From an uncultured Microcaldota archaeon (GTDB lineage: Archaea; Micrarchaeota; Micrarchaeia; Norongarragalinales; CAINOH01), in assembly GCA_903851445.1 (NCBI GenBank), contig CAINOH010000009.1, positions 87,908 to 151,907 on the forward strand: a stretch of DNA of 64,000 nucleotides. The letters run 5' to 3'. Positions 7,767-16,035 of the stretch are shown here, piece by piece. Numbering within the stretch: position 1 is the stretch's first letter; every line of letters starts with the position of its first letter. The notes under the pieces are model-generated. The model saw nothing but the letters and a program-made list of their open reading frames with translations. It ran no database searches and was not told where the DNA came from. A program made the translations under genes and the position numbers.

Positions 7767-8624
7767 ATGGCTTTTGACCTTTCCTCATTCATCAACGAGT
7801 ACTTCATCTACCCCATGAGGTATCCGGGGCAGTACGCGCCGTACAACATATACAATACAGCTGCGTTCGCAATCATTGCCATTGTCGCAGTTTATTGCAT
7901 TTATTGGGCAATCATCAAGCACCTAAGGCTCAAAATTGACGGGAACTTCTTCTTTGCCGCTGTCCCTTTCGTTCTTTTCGGCGCGTTCCTGCGCGTAATC
8001 CAGGACGCCGCCCTTCTTCCAAGGGAAGTCGTGGTCGCAGGCATCCCGCTTTTTCCGTTCATCACTCCAGGAATCTACTTTCTCGTCTTTTTCGTGCTCG
8101 TTGCAGGTTTTACAGTTAGCTGGATGGTTGACAAGAAGAAGGCTGTGGGAAACTCCGCCAAGGTTGGCTGGCTCTTTGCAGCTGTTTCGTTCCTGATTCT
8201 GCTTTCGAGGCTGAGTTTTCCGAATGCCGCAATAGGAATCGGAATAATCGCCATTGCGACGGCGTGCTCCGCATTGTTCCGTTTTGCCGACAGGAAAGTC
8301 TTCAAAATCAAAACTGAAAGAATCGAGCTTGCAACCGTGTTCGGCCAGTGCCTTGACGGCGCAGCCACGTTCCTCGGAGTCGGCTTTGCAGGTTACGGCG
8401 AGCAGCATGTTGTTGGCAACGTGGTGATGAGTGGGCTTGGCGGCCCGGTTGCGTTCTTTATCCTGAAGGCGGTTTTTGCGTTTGCAGTCATCCACGTCGC
8501 ACGCCGCGAGTTCTCAAAAAGCGAACAGGACACGCAGGCGCGGACGTTCCTCCTGCTTTTGATTGCGATATTCGGCCTAGGCCCGGGGATGCGTGATTTG
8601 GTAAGGATTACTCTAGGAGTATAA
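7767..8624 (+). CDS. DUF63 family membrane protein
   Basis: A 285-residue protein from ATG 7767; the open frame extends further upstream but only as the antisense of trm5. It has about seven membrane helices. The archaea-specific DUF63 family is recognisable from the N-terminal 'INEYFIYP...YNIYNT' segment, the mid-protein FGAFLRVIQD, and GQCLDGAATFLGV followed by GEQHVVGN. The family's biochemical role is unknown. The gene starts about 50 bp from the divergent trm5. Confidence 0.88.
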   Translation: MAFDLSSFINEYFIYPMRYPGQYAPYNIYNTAAFAIIAIVAVYCIYWAIIKHLRLKIDGNFFFAAVPFVLFGAFLRVIQDAALLPREVVVAGIPLFPFITPGIYFLVFFVLVAGFTVSWMVDKKKAVGNSAKVGWLFAAVSFLILLSRLSFPNAAIGIGIIAIATACSALFRFADRKVFKIKTERIELATVFGQCLDGAATFLGVGFAGYGEQHVVGNVVMSGLGGPVAFFILKAVFAFAVIHVARREFSKSEQDTQARTFLLLLIAIFGLGPGMRDLVRITLGV

Positions 8625-8649
8625 AAAACAGAAGAATTCAACCCGCAAC

Positions 8650-9018
8650 CTAGACTACGAGTATGATGAACATTATGACCACGCCTACTGCGGCGAGGTC
8701 CTTGAAGCTGAAGTCCGAGCTTACTGCAAACGAGCCCATCAGTAAGAGCAGGAGTATGCCGGGAATAAGCGCTGCGCCTGAAGCTCCGAGAAACAGTCCA
8801 GTGACGCTTCCGAACACGCCAAGCGGGCTGATGCCGTACCCGTCGCCTAGAAGCAACAGGAATATCATCATCGCGCCAACGACTGTGTAAATGTCTATCC
8901 GGTCGTCCATTTTCTTGTTCCCACTGCCCTCATCAACGTCCCGCCAGCCCCCGGAAGCGAGTTTACTTGCAAGTATAAATACAAGTACGGCCAAGAAAGT
9001 ATTCCAAGCCGCTTGCAT
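8650..9018 (-). CDS. Small membrane protein, unknown
   Basis: A 122-residue protein with four predicted helices: about 5-22, 46-62, 66-90 with many glycines, and 105-121. A charged loop lies between the first two (RDVDEGSGNKKMDDR). Not recognised. It converges with DUF63 and is divergent from eL21; a TATA-like tract near 9055 could serve it. Confidence 0.6.
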   Translation of the reverse strand: MQAAWNTFLAVLVFILASKLASGGWRDVDEGSGNKKMDDRIDIYTVVGAMMIFLLLLGDGYGISPLGVFGSVTGLFLGASGAALIPGILLLLLMGSFAVSSDFSFKDLAAVGVVIMFIILVV

Positions 9019-9085
9019 ATCTTGCTTTTGAACTACTAGAAAGTAGTGACAAAAAGATATTTATTACCGCGCCCGACGGCCGGGC

Positions 9086-9093
9086 ATTTATAA
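9086..9093 (+). promoter_or_regulatory. TATA box of the eL21 operon
   Basis: ATTTATAA is centred about 26 bp before ATG 9115, implying a leaderless transcript that starts at that ATG. Confidence 0.55.
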
Positions 9094-9114
9094 CCGCCAA
9101 AAAAGGTGCCTAAA

Positions 9115-9474
9115 ATGAAGAGAAGTCACAGCAAATACTCAAAACAGGGACGGAACCTGAAAAGCAAGGGTCGCCGGCCCATTACCCACCAGCTGAAGAC
9201 GCTGGAAGTGGGCGACCTGGTGCGCATCGATGTGGACCCGCGCTTTGCAGCCGGAATGCCCCACCTGCGCTTTAACCACCGCTCGGGGTTCATCAAGGCC
9301 AAGCGCGGCAAGGCCTACGAGGTCCAGTTCAACGACGGCAACAAGGCCAAGATACTGCTCATGACCAACGTCCACCTAAAGAAGATGACTGCGACCCCGA
9401 AAATGGAGCAGACGGAAGCCAAGACGGCAACAGCAAACCGGAAGGCGTCGACAAATAAGAAAGGCACGAAGTGA
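9115..9474 (+). CDS. rpl21e: 50S ribosomal protein eL21
   Basis: A 119-residue protein starting MKRSHSKYSKQGRNL. The family core is present: HQLKTLEVGDLVRIDVDPRF, GMPHLRFNHRSGFI and a KRGKAYEVQFNDGNK strand pair. After residue 90 it has a Lys/Thr/Ala-rich tail longer than usual for eL21 (about 95-100 residues). ATG 9115 is preferred over GTG 9106 because the TATA box places transcription start at 9115. It heads the conserved eL21-rpoF-DUF655 arrangement. Confidence 0.95.
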   Translation: MKRSHSKYSKQGRNLKSKGRRPITHQLKTLEVGDLVRIDVDPRFAAGMPHLRFNHRSGFIKAKRGKAYEVQFNDGNKAKILLMTNVHLKKMTATPKMEQTEAKTATANRKASTNKKGTK

Positions 9475-9480
9475 TTCCAG

Positions 9481-9888
9481 ATGAAACTCATATCCGAAAA
9501 GCCAGTAACCCTCCTTGAGATCAACGAGATGCTCAAAAAGAGGCACAAGGAGTCAACAGGCGAGTTCCCGTACGAGCAGCAGAACACCCTCGACTACTCC
9601 GAAAAGTTCGTTGACAGGATTACCCCGGCCAAGGCAAAGGAGCTCAAGAAGGAGCTTGCCGCGCTCGGCTTTCTGACTGCGGACCAGATTGTCACGCTCA
9701 TCAACATCCTCCCGAGAAAGGACGACGCGACCAAGGCGTGCCTTACAGGCGAGAAGCTCGACGTCACCGAGGAGCAGGTCAAGGAAGTGACCAAGGTAGT
9801 CAAGCCCTACGCGAAGGACGCCAAGGAGCCCTCCAAGTCCGAGCACAAGGAGACCAAGGCGGAAGCCAAGGAAGCGACAAAGGCATAA
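9481..9888 (+). CDS. rpoF: RNA polymerase subunit Rpo4 (RpoF)
   Basis: A 135-residue Rpb4-like subunit. The HRDC-like core is present: PVTLLEINEMLKK, TLDYSEKFVDRITPAKAKEL and LADQIVTLINILPR-type helices. It forms the stalk with Rpo7 and helps open promoters. The tail (about 115-135) is an Ala/Lys/Glu-rich extension similar in composition to the eL21 tail just upstream. It starts 7 bp after eL21 and is almost certainly co-transcribed. Confidence 0.92.
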   Translation: MKLISEKPVTLLEINEMLKKRHKESTGEFPYEQQNTLDYSEKFVDRITPAKAKELKKELAALGFLTADQIVTLINILPRKDDATKACLTGEKLDVTEEQVKEVTKVVKPYAKDAKEPSKSEHKETKAEAKEATKA

Positions 9889-10088
9889 GCGGCCATCAAA
9901 GACCCACACATTCTTTCCAAACCTTTAGCCGGCAGCTTGCCTTGCAATAGGCTAAAATACTTTCTAAAGCTAAAAACATACAACCAAGGAACGAAGGGCA
10001 ATCAACGGGGAGGAATGTGCTGACCGGGCTAAAATGCAACCGCCATTACTATCAGCCTTAAACCCTCGCAGAATTGACGGTGTTACTT

Positions 10089-10760
10089 ATGAACGAAACT
10101 CCTGTTGCAACCAGAAAGGAGGACTACGCGCTCGTGCTAGACTACCTACCGATAGGAAACTCGGGCGAGGCGCGCAAGGAGCCCATAATCCAGGTGGTTG
10201 GAGAGCACTACTTCACCCTCCTCGAGATAGTGGTCATTCCGGGAAAGGCGTTCGCGCCGCTTGAGCGCGTCTATATCGGCAAGGGCGAGCGCCAGAACAT
10301 CGCCCAGATACGCGGCAGGATAAACTATGACAAGCTCACGAGCACCGGCCAGCGCGAAACCGACGCTGCTGTCCACCAGATTGTAAAGGCGCGCGAGGCT
10401 GAGTTCGTCTCGTTCCTCAACCGCGCAGGCTCGATAAACATCCGCGCGCACTCCCTGGAGCTGCTTCCGGGCATCGGCAAGAAGTACCTTGAGGAGATCT
10501 TGCGCCAGCGCGAGCAGAAGCCGTTCGAGAGCTTCGCAGATGTCTCGGCGCGCATCTCGCACCTCGGCGACCCTACTGAAATCTTCGTCTCGCGCATCCG
10601 CGAGGAGCTCAAGGGCAACGAGAAGTACTACATGTTCTCCAAGGCGCCCGCGGAGGAGCACTTTGACCGCGGGTACGACCGCCGGGAAGGCCACGGTTAC
10701 ACCCCGCGCGAGGGAAGCTACAGGCCGACATACGGGTCGCGCGACAGCTACCGTAGGTAA
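10089..10760 (+). CDS. DUF655 protein (helix-hairpin-helix, RNA-binding-like)
   Basis: A 223-residue protein from ATG 10089. It has an OB-like N-terminal domain (YALVLDYLPIG, ...LLEIVVIPG), then a helix-hairpin-helix unit at LELLPGIGKKYLEEIL. The C-terminal tail is rich in Arg, Gly and Tyr (GYDRREGHGYTPREG..., YGSRDSYRR), like an RGG-type RNA-binding tail. The gene normally follows rpoF directly. Here 200 bp intervene and a TATA-like CTTAAACC near 10060 suggests its own leaderless promoter. The usual next gene, ksgA, is absent. Confidence 0.85.
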   Translation: MNETPVATRKEDYALVLDYLPIGNSGEARKEPIIQVVGEHYFTLLEIVVIPGKAFAPLERVYIGKGERQNIAQIRGRINYDKLTSTGQRETDAAVHQIVKAREAEFVSFLNRAGSINIRAHSLELLPGIGKKYLEEILRQREQKPFESFADVSARISHLGDPTEIFVSRIREELKGNEKYYMFSKAPAEEHFDRGYDRREGHGYTPREGSYRPTYGSRDSYRR

Positions 10761-10806
10761 AACAAAAAATTAGATAAGCGGCAAGGAGTGCCGCGCTCTT
10801 TTTCTT

Positions 10807-11007
10807 TTATCTGCTCGCCAGCTTGATGTCCTCGCTTGTGACTGTCTTCCTTCCTGCGTGCTTTGCAAGCTGGACTGCCTTCTGCGAGATGTCGATTGCC
10901 ATGTCCTCAAGCACATCAGCAAGTGCTTCCGAGGCATCCTCGGACACGCGCTCCGCGCCTGCTTTTCGAATAAGGCGCTCTACTGGCGCCAAAGGAACGT
11001 CACCCAT
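10807..11007 (-). CDS. Archaeal histone
   Basis: A 66-residue minimal histone fold. [20 protein letters not shown] forms alpha-1, [27 protein letters not shown] covers alpha-2 and its loop, and [11 protein letters not shown] forms alpha-3. The RKT/RKS DNA-contact loop is intact. It dimerises and wraps DNA. ATG 11007 lies about 27 bp from a TATA-like box at 11030-11039, so the mRNA is probably leaderless. A second histone gene is at 41931. Confidence 0.95.
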   Translation of the reverse strand: MGDVPLAPVERLIRKAGAERVSEDASEALADVLEDMAIDISQKAVQLAKHAGRKTVTSEDIKLASR

Positions 11008-11029
11008 CTTAATCGACCTCCGTTAGTGG

Positions 11030-11039
11030 AAATATACTG
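11030..11039 (-). promoter_or_regulatory. TATA box of the histone gene
   Basis: On the minus strand CAGTATATTT is centred about 27 bp before ATG 11007, consistent with leaderless transcription. Confidence 0.45.
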
Positions 11040-11163
11040 TGGGAAGGCTTATTATTTAATTTTGCGGAAGGAGTAGGTGTTTTGAGCCTCGCTTTGTCGG
11101 GGGTTTTCAATGCCGCCCGGCCGAAGGCAACAGTAGATAATTCTGCAAACCGTGTAACTTTTC

Positions 11164-14100
11164 ATGGACGATAGTGTGGTCACTGCTGGCCTTTCGCTCA
11201 AAAACGCCGACTCGGTGCAGCTGCGGCAATACCAGCTTGCTGCTGCAAAGACCGCACTGGAAAAGGGCAACACGCTTGTTGTGATGCCGACTGCCCTTGG
11301 CAAGACTTTTGTCGCGGTGCTGGTAATCGCAAGGATGCTGTTCATTGAAAGGGACGCGGCGAGGAAGGCAGCGGACAAAGGGGCAAAAGAAATCGCCGCA
11401 AATGCCGCCAACGCAGCAACGAGGCCCGGAAAATATCTCTTCCTTGCCCCAACCAAGCCACTGGCAATCCAGCAAGAACAGCGGCTCCTGGAGACGCTTG
11501 ACATTGCCGATGAGGAGTCGTGCGTGCTCACTGGCGAAATCCCGCCGGCAAAGCGCGAGGCCCTGTGGAAGGAACGCAAGTTCTTCTCCTCGACACCACA
11601 GACTGTTGAGCACGATATCCTGACAGGCAAGATTGACCTGAAGGAATTCAAGCTGATTGTATTCGACGAAGTTCACCACGCGGTCAAGAACTACGCATAC
11701 TCGTTCATCGCCCGGCAGGCTACTGCGCAGAACCCGTCGTGTTTGCTTCTTGGACTGACTGCATCGCCTTCAGCCGACAGGGAAAAGGTTGCTGAAATCT
11801 GCTCCAACCTCAACATCAAGAACATCGAAGTGATTACGGGCGAGGAAAAGAACGTCGAGGCATACTCCAAGGACCTGGATGTTGAGAAGATTTTCGTTGA
11901 CATGTACCCGGAGCAGAAGGAAATCTCGCAGGTCTTGCGCGAGATGCTCTCCGACGTGCTCAAGGAGCTCAAGAAGATGGGGCTTGCAAAGTCAGCTGCG
12001 GTCTCGATTGACAAGCACGAGCTGCTTGAGATGCGCGCTTTGCTCCTTTCGGAGCTTGCAAAAGGCAACACCAACGCCTACCGGGGCCTGAGCCTGCAGG
12101 CAAAGGCGATGAACATACTGCATGCAATCGACCTTTTGGAGGCCGAGGGCATCAACTCGCTCAAGCGTTTCCTGGACTCGCTTACTGGCCGGGAGAAGAA
12201 GACCAAGGCAATCCGCGAGCTTATGGCCGACCCGCGGTTCACAACAGCCAGGTCAACTGCTGACCTTGCGCTGCTAAAGGGGCTCAATCACCCCAAGATG
12301 GAAAAACTGAGGGCGATACTGGAAGAAACCGCCTCGAAGGGCCAGTCCGCAATCGTGTTCGCGCACTACAGGCACTCTGTAGAATCCATCCTTGAGGAAA
12401 TCAGGGCAAACCCCAGAATCAAAGCGGCTGCTTTCGTGGGAAAATCAAACGAGGGGATGAGCCAGAAGAAGCAGCACGAGACGCTTGAAAAGTTCAGGGC
12501 GGGAAGCTACAACGTGCTTGTGTCAACATCGCTTCATGGAGATGAATTCATCATCGTAAGGGACGATGCCAATTCGCGTATTCAAATAACCAAAATCGGG
12601 GAATTCGTCGAACGATTCTTAGAAGCCGGAAAAAAATCTGCATCGCTTTCGAGTTGGTCCGCGCTTTCCACTGACGGGAAGAATGTTTCATTCAAGCGGA
12701 TGACCGCAGTCTATCGCCATCTGCGAAAAAATAATGTTGTTCGTGTCAGAACTGAAAATGGATTTGAAACGATAATTACTGAAAACCATAGCCTGTTTTC
12801 ATTCAATAGTAAGGGTGGATTGGTGCCTGCCAAACCCTCGCTCAACAAGTTCGTTGCGCTGGCTTCGCATGCACCACCCGCCGAAACCATTACGGAAGTC
12901 GACTTGCTGCGAGAAATGAGGAACTCGTTGCCTGCCAGCGAGTATAAAAATATATATTGCTCGCTGTCGGGGATAACACAAGCAAAAGTGCGAGAGATGA
13001 AAAGTGAACTCGCAGTATTGAAAAATGCCTCCGCCGGATGTTACGAGGATATCGCTGCAACAGCCGGGCTAGACCGGACAACGATAACGGACGTTGTAAA
13101 ACGGCTTGAAAAAAACGGCTTCGTCACAGCTAATTCAGAAAAGCGAAAGCACTATTTCGAAGTTTCTTTGTCTGGTAAGGAGCACCTCGAATTCTTAGCG
13201 TGGTATTTCGAGAATATGCATTACTATAAGAAAAAATACCGCGTCCCAGCCGAAGCAGTCATCAAACAGGAGTTTGACGCCAAAAGAAACGATTGCTTAT
13301 GGATTGAAAGCGCGTATTGCAAGTTTAAGCTTCGTCGTATGCTTAAAATTACCCCGGCGCTCTGCCGTTACTTCGGCTTTTATGTATCGGAAGGATTTTC
13401 GGGCCGTGATAAGACGCATTCTCGCGTGTTCTTGGCAGCCCAACGGCCCACTATGCGAAACCGAATGATTGAAAGCATCAGGCGGGGCCTGGAACTACCG
13501 TGCCGGGAAAGCCCGAAGGGGGTTGCCTTGAACTCGCATCTTGGTTTCCTACTTACACGCCGTGTTTTCAATTGTGGCGCTGGCGCGCACGAGAAAGAGG
13601 TGCCATCAATAGTATTCAATGCATCCAAGGAGTGTAAGTGGGCATTCCTTGAAGCGTATACTGCCGGCGACGGCTACGTTAGTAAAAAGGGCAAGATAAT
13701 AGTTCTCACGACGGTGAGCCGAAAGCTGGCTGCGGGTTTGATTTTTCTCTTAAGACAGCTGGGGGTGAAAAAAGTAACCGTCAGAAAAGACCACACATAT
13801 CGGATAAATATTCACGAACCGCTTCCGTTCGCCCAGATAAAGGACTCGAGAGGAAAGAAATCATACTACAACACGATTCCAACCGCGTTGAGCTCACAAA
13901 AAGCGTTCGCTGTGCTCGGCAATGATTATGCGGTCTTGAAAACCAGTCTTAGAGCAAGAACAAAGACGGATGTGGTGGGGCCAATCTGCTTTGACTATGT
14001 AAAAAGCATTTCCAAAGTTGAAAACCAGCCGAAGTACGTCTACGACCTCGGAGTCGAAGAGACCGAACGATTCTTTGGGGGGGTCGGATTGCTGGCGCTT

Positions 14101-14415
14101 CACAACAGCATCGGTGAGGAAGGGCTCGACATTCCAAGAGTAGACCTCGTGGTCTTCTACGAGTCCGTTCCCTCGGAAATCCGGCTCATCCAGCGCCGGG
14201 GCCGGGCGGGCAGGGTGCGCGCAGGAAACGTGCTGATGCTCGTGACCAAGGGCACGAAGGACGAGGCGTTCCTGTGGATTGCAAGGCGCAAGGAAAGGCA
14301 GATGCACGAGAACATGCGCAGCCTCAAGAAGAGCCTTGCGCGGGGCGACAAAGACGCGGCTTACGCAGGGACCAGCTTTGACAAGAGGCAGAAGAAGATA
14401 GACGAGTTTTTTTAG
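11164..14415 (+). CDS. hef: Hef-type SF2 DNA helicase, intein-containing, no nuclease domain
   Basis: The precursor is 1083 residues; removing the 526-residue intein leaves a 557-residue helicase. Motif I is PTALGKT (42-48), motif II is DEVH (168-171), motif III is GLTASPS, motif V VSTSIGEEGLDIP is reassembled across the intein site, and motif VI is QRRGRAGR (1010-1017). An extra helical region between the RecA lobes matches the Hef/FANCM fork-binding insert. Euryarchaeal Hef continues into an XPF-type nuclease plus HhH; this protein stops at once with QKKIDEFF, a perfect PCNA-interacting (PIP) motif. It probably remodels stalled forks in partnership with PCNA (inference). ATG 11164 has no clear Shine-Dalgarno sequence. 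Confidence 0.93.
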   Translation: MDDSVVTAGLSLKNADSVQLRQYQLAAAKTALEKGNTLVVMPTALGKTFVAVLVIARMLFIERDAARKAADKGAKEIAANAANAATRPGKYLFLAPTKPLAIQQEQRLLETLDIADEESCVLTGEIPPAKREALWKERKFFSSTPQTVEHDILTGKIDLKEFKLIVFDEVHHAVKNYAYSFIARQATAQNPSCLLLGLTASPSADREKVAEICSNLNIKNIEVITGEEKNVEAYSKDLDVEKIFVDMYPEQKEISQVLREMLSDVLKELKKMGLAKSAAVSIDKHELLEMRALLLSELAKGNTNAYRGLSLQAKAMNILHAIDLLEAEGINSLKRFLDSLTGREKKTKAIRELMADPRFTTARSTADLALLKGLNHPKMEKLRAILEETASKGQSAIVFAHYRHSVESILEEIRANPRIKAAAFVGKSNEGMSQKKQHETLEKFRAGSYNVLVSTSLHGDEFIIVRDDANSRIQITKIGEFVERFLEAGKKSASLSSWSALSTDGKNVSFKRMTAVYRHLRKNNVVRVRTENGFETIITENHSLFSFNSKGGLVPAKPSLNKFVALASHAPPAETITEVDLLREMRNSLPASEYKNIYCSLSGITQAKVREMKSELAVLKNASAGCYEDIAATAGLDRTTITDVVKRLEKNGFVTANSEKRKHYFEVSLSGKEHLEFLAWYFENMHYYKKKYRVPAEAVIKQEFDAKRNDCLWIESAYCKFKLRRMLKITPALCRYFGFYVSEGFSGRDKTHSRVFLAAQRPTMRNRMIESIRRGLELPCRESPKGVALNSHLGFLLTRRVFNCGAGAHEKEVPSIVFNASKECKWAFLEAYTAGDGYVSKKGKIIVLTTVSRKLAAGLIFLLRQLGVKKVTVRKDHTYRINIHEPLPFAQIKDSRGKKSYYNTIPTALSSQKAFAVLGNDYAVLKTSLRARTKTDVVGPICFDYVKSISKVENQPKYVYDLGVEETERFFGGVGLLALHNSIGEEGLDIPRVDLVVFYESVPSEIRLIQRRGRAGRVRAGNVLMLVTKGTKDEAFLWIARRKERQMHENMRSLKKSLARGDKDAAYAGTSFDKRQKKIDEFF
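12529..14106 (+). other. Intein with LAGLIDADG homing endonuclease in helicase motif V
   Basis: Residues 456-981 of the precursor. Block A is SLHGDEFIIV (nucleophile Ser1, not the common Cys). Block B contains TENH. Blocks F/G are VYDLGVEETERFF...LLALHN, followed by Ser+1 of the C-extein. All residues needed for splicing are present. LAGLIDADG helices are at about 736-745 (FGFYVSEGF) and 828-837 (FLEAYTAGDG). A winged-helix-like segment (about 626-660) lies before the endonuclease. The DNA is visibly more A+T-rich than the flanking helicase codons, consistent with horizontal acquisition. Confidence 0.95.
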
Positions 14416-14466
14416 TCGCGCCCCTTCGCCGCAAGCATTAATAAACATAAGCTACGACTTATATTA

Positions 14467-14718
14467 GTGGAAACTAAAACCAAGACGCTCAAAGCCCTCT
14501 CGGACCCCACGCGGCTTTCGCTTTTGCAGTACATCTCAAAGGGGGAAGTGAGCGCCTGCAAGCTCAAGTGCTGCAAGGTAAGCCAACCCGCGGTTTCACA
14601 GCACCTCTCGACCTTGCTTTGTGCGGGACTGGTAAAGGTGCGGAACGCCGGGTCGAAGCGCTTCTACTCGGTTACGCAGAAGGCAAAAAGAGTGCTGGAC
14701 GATATAAAAAAATGGTAG
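14467..14718 (+). CDS. ArsR-family winged-helix regulator
   Basis: An 83-residue protein starting at GTG 14467. The ArsR signature is clear: LKALSDPTRLSLLQYIS, CCKVSQPAVSQHLSTLLCAGLV (recognition helix) and the wing VRNAGSKRFYSV. A cluster ACKLKCC at the start of the DNA-binding helix gives three cysteines that could sense metal or thiol state. The gene is 28 bp upstream of the thioredoxin-CcdA fusion, which it may regulate (inference from position). A TATA-like CTTATATTAG overlaps the start, so autoregulation is possible. Confidence 0.9.
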   Translation: METKTKTLKALSDPTRLSLLQYISKGEVSACKLKCCKVSQPAVSQHLSTLLCAGLVKVRNAGSKRFYSVTQKAKRVLDDIKKW

Positions 14719-14746
14719 AGACAAAATAATGAAGGTGTAGATTACG

Positions 14747-15973
14747 ATGATAAAAGGCGCAAAGGACTTTCTTTCGAACCCGTTCAACCGCAACCTGTTC
14801 ATAGCCCTGGCCGTGCTCGGCTTTTTCCTGCTTGCCTTCGAGCAGGCGCAGATGCCGGTGACGACAACTTCGAACACCAACGGCACCTGCGCAGAGAACC
14901 TCACGGTGCACTTCTTCTACCTGCCGACCTGCCCGCACTGCGCAGCACAGGAGCCTTTCAACGACGAGCTGATGAAACAATACCCGCAGGTTACGTGGGT
15001 GCAGCACGACATCTCGAAGACCTCCGAAGCGCAGTTCATGTCGGCTATGATGAAGGACCACGGGATGCAGGGCGACAACCTGCGCGTGCCCATGACGTTC
15101 GTTGGAAACACCTACATCCTCGGCTTCGATTCAAGGACCACCACCGGAGTCCAACTTTCGGCAATGCTTGCCGACTACGTCTCAAAGAACCCGCAGGCTG
15201 CAAACAACACAACCACAGACGAAGGCAAGTTCACTCTTGACATACCATTCCTTGGGAAGACCAACTTGCGCGAGACGTCGCTGCCTGTGCTTTCCGTAAT
15301 CCTCGGGCTGGTGGATGGCTTCAACCCGTGCGCGATGTGGGTGCTAGTGTACCTGATTGCGCTTGTGATGGAGCTTAACAGCAAGAGGAGGATGTGGCTC
15401 ATTGTCGGAACGTTCCTTTTCGCGTCCGGCGCACTCTATTTCCTCTTCATGACCGCCTGGCTCAACCTGTTCCTGCTCGTTGGCTACCTGCGGCCGATAA
15501 TGATAATCATAGGCTTGGTTGCGCTTGGAAGCGGAATCCTTGCGGTCCGCGAGTACCTGCAGACCAAGGGAAGGCCCGTTTGCAAGATTGAGGATGAGGA
15601 CGACAAGTCAAAGAAGGCGAACAGGATGCAGGAAATCATCTCCTCGCCGCTTACAATCTCCACTTTGCTTGCAATCGTGGGCCTTGCGTTTGCGGTCAAT
15701 GCGGTTGAGTTCATGTGCTCTGCCGGAATACCCGCGGTGTTCACACAGATTCTTGCCCTGTCCAACCTCTCAGGCGTCGAATACTATGGCTACATCCTGC
15801 TGTATGACGTCTTCTACATGCTTGATGACATCATAATCTTCTGCGTAGCCGCGTTCGCCCTGTCCTCAACGGACTTCACCGAACGCTACGCCGGCTTTTC
15901 CAAGATCGTGGGCGGAACAATCCTGTTCATACTCGGCTTCTTGATGCTGTTCGCACCTGGGCTGCTGAGGTAA
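14747..15973 (+). CDS. Thioredoxin-fold domain fused to CcdA/DsbD-like membrane domain
   Basis: A 408-residue protein. A membrane anchor (about 17-32) is followed by an exported thioredoxin-fold domain (about 48-155) with the redox motif CPHC (62-65). The polytopic CcdA-like part is about 177-408. Cys195 in GFNPCAMW and Cys324 in EFMCSAGIP sit in equivalent positions of the two half-repeats, as in CcdA/DsbD. This arrangement passes electrons from cytoplasm to an extracytoplasmic thiol acceptor. A single-chain fusion of carrier and acceptor is unusual. It lies directly downstream of the ArsR regulator. Confidence 0.88.
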   Translation: MIKGAKDFLSNPFNRNLFIALAVLGFFLLAFEQAQMPVTTTSNTNGTCAENLTVHFFYLPTCPHCAAQEPFNDELMKQYPQVTWVQHDISKTSEAQFMSAMMKDHGMQGDNLRVPMTFVGNTYILGFDSRTTTGVQLSAMLADYVSKNPQAANNTTTDEGKFTLDIPFLGKTNLRETSLPVLSVILGLVDGFNPCAMWVLVYLIALVMELNSKRRMWLIVGTFLFASGALYFLFMTAWLNLFLLVGYLRPIMIIIGLVALGSGILAVREYLQTKGRPVCKIEDEDDKSKKANRMQEIISSPLTISTLLAIVGLAFAVNAVEFMCSAGIPAVFTQILALSNLSGVEYYGYILLYDVFYMLDDIIIFCVAAFALSSTDFTERYAGFSKIVGGTILFILGFLMLFAPGLLR

Positions 15974-16035
15974 AATAACTTGCCCAAAAGACACCGGGGG
16001 ACAGCGACGAGTATTGCCCGATGTGATGGGGGCCA

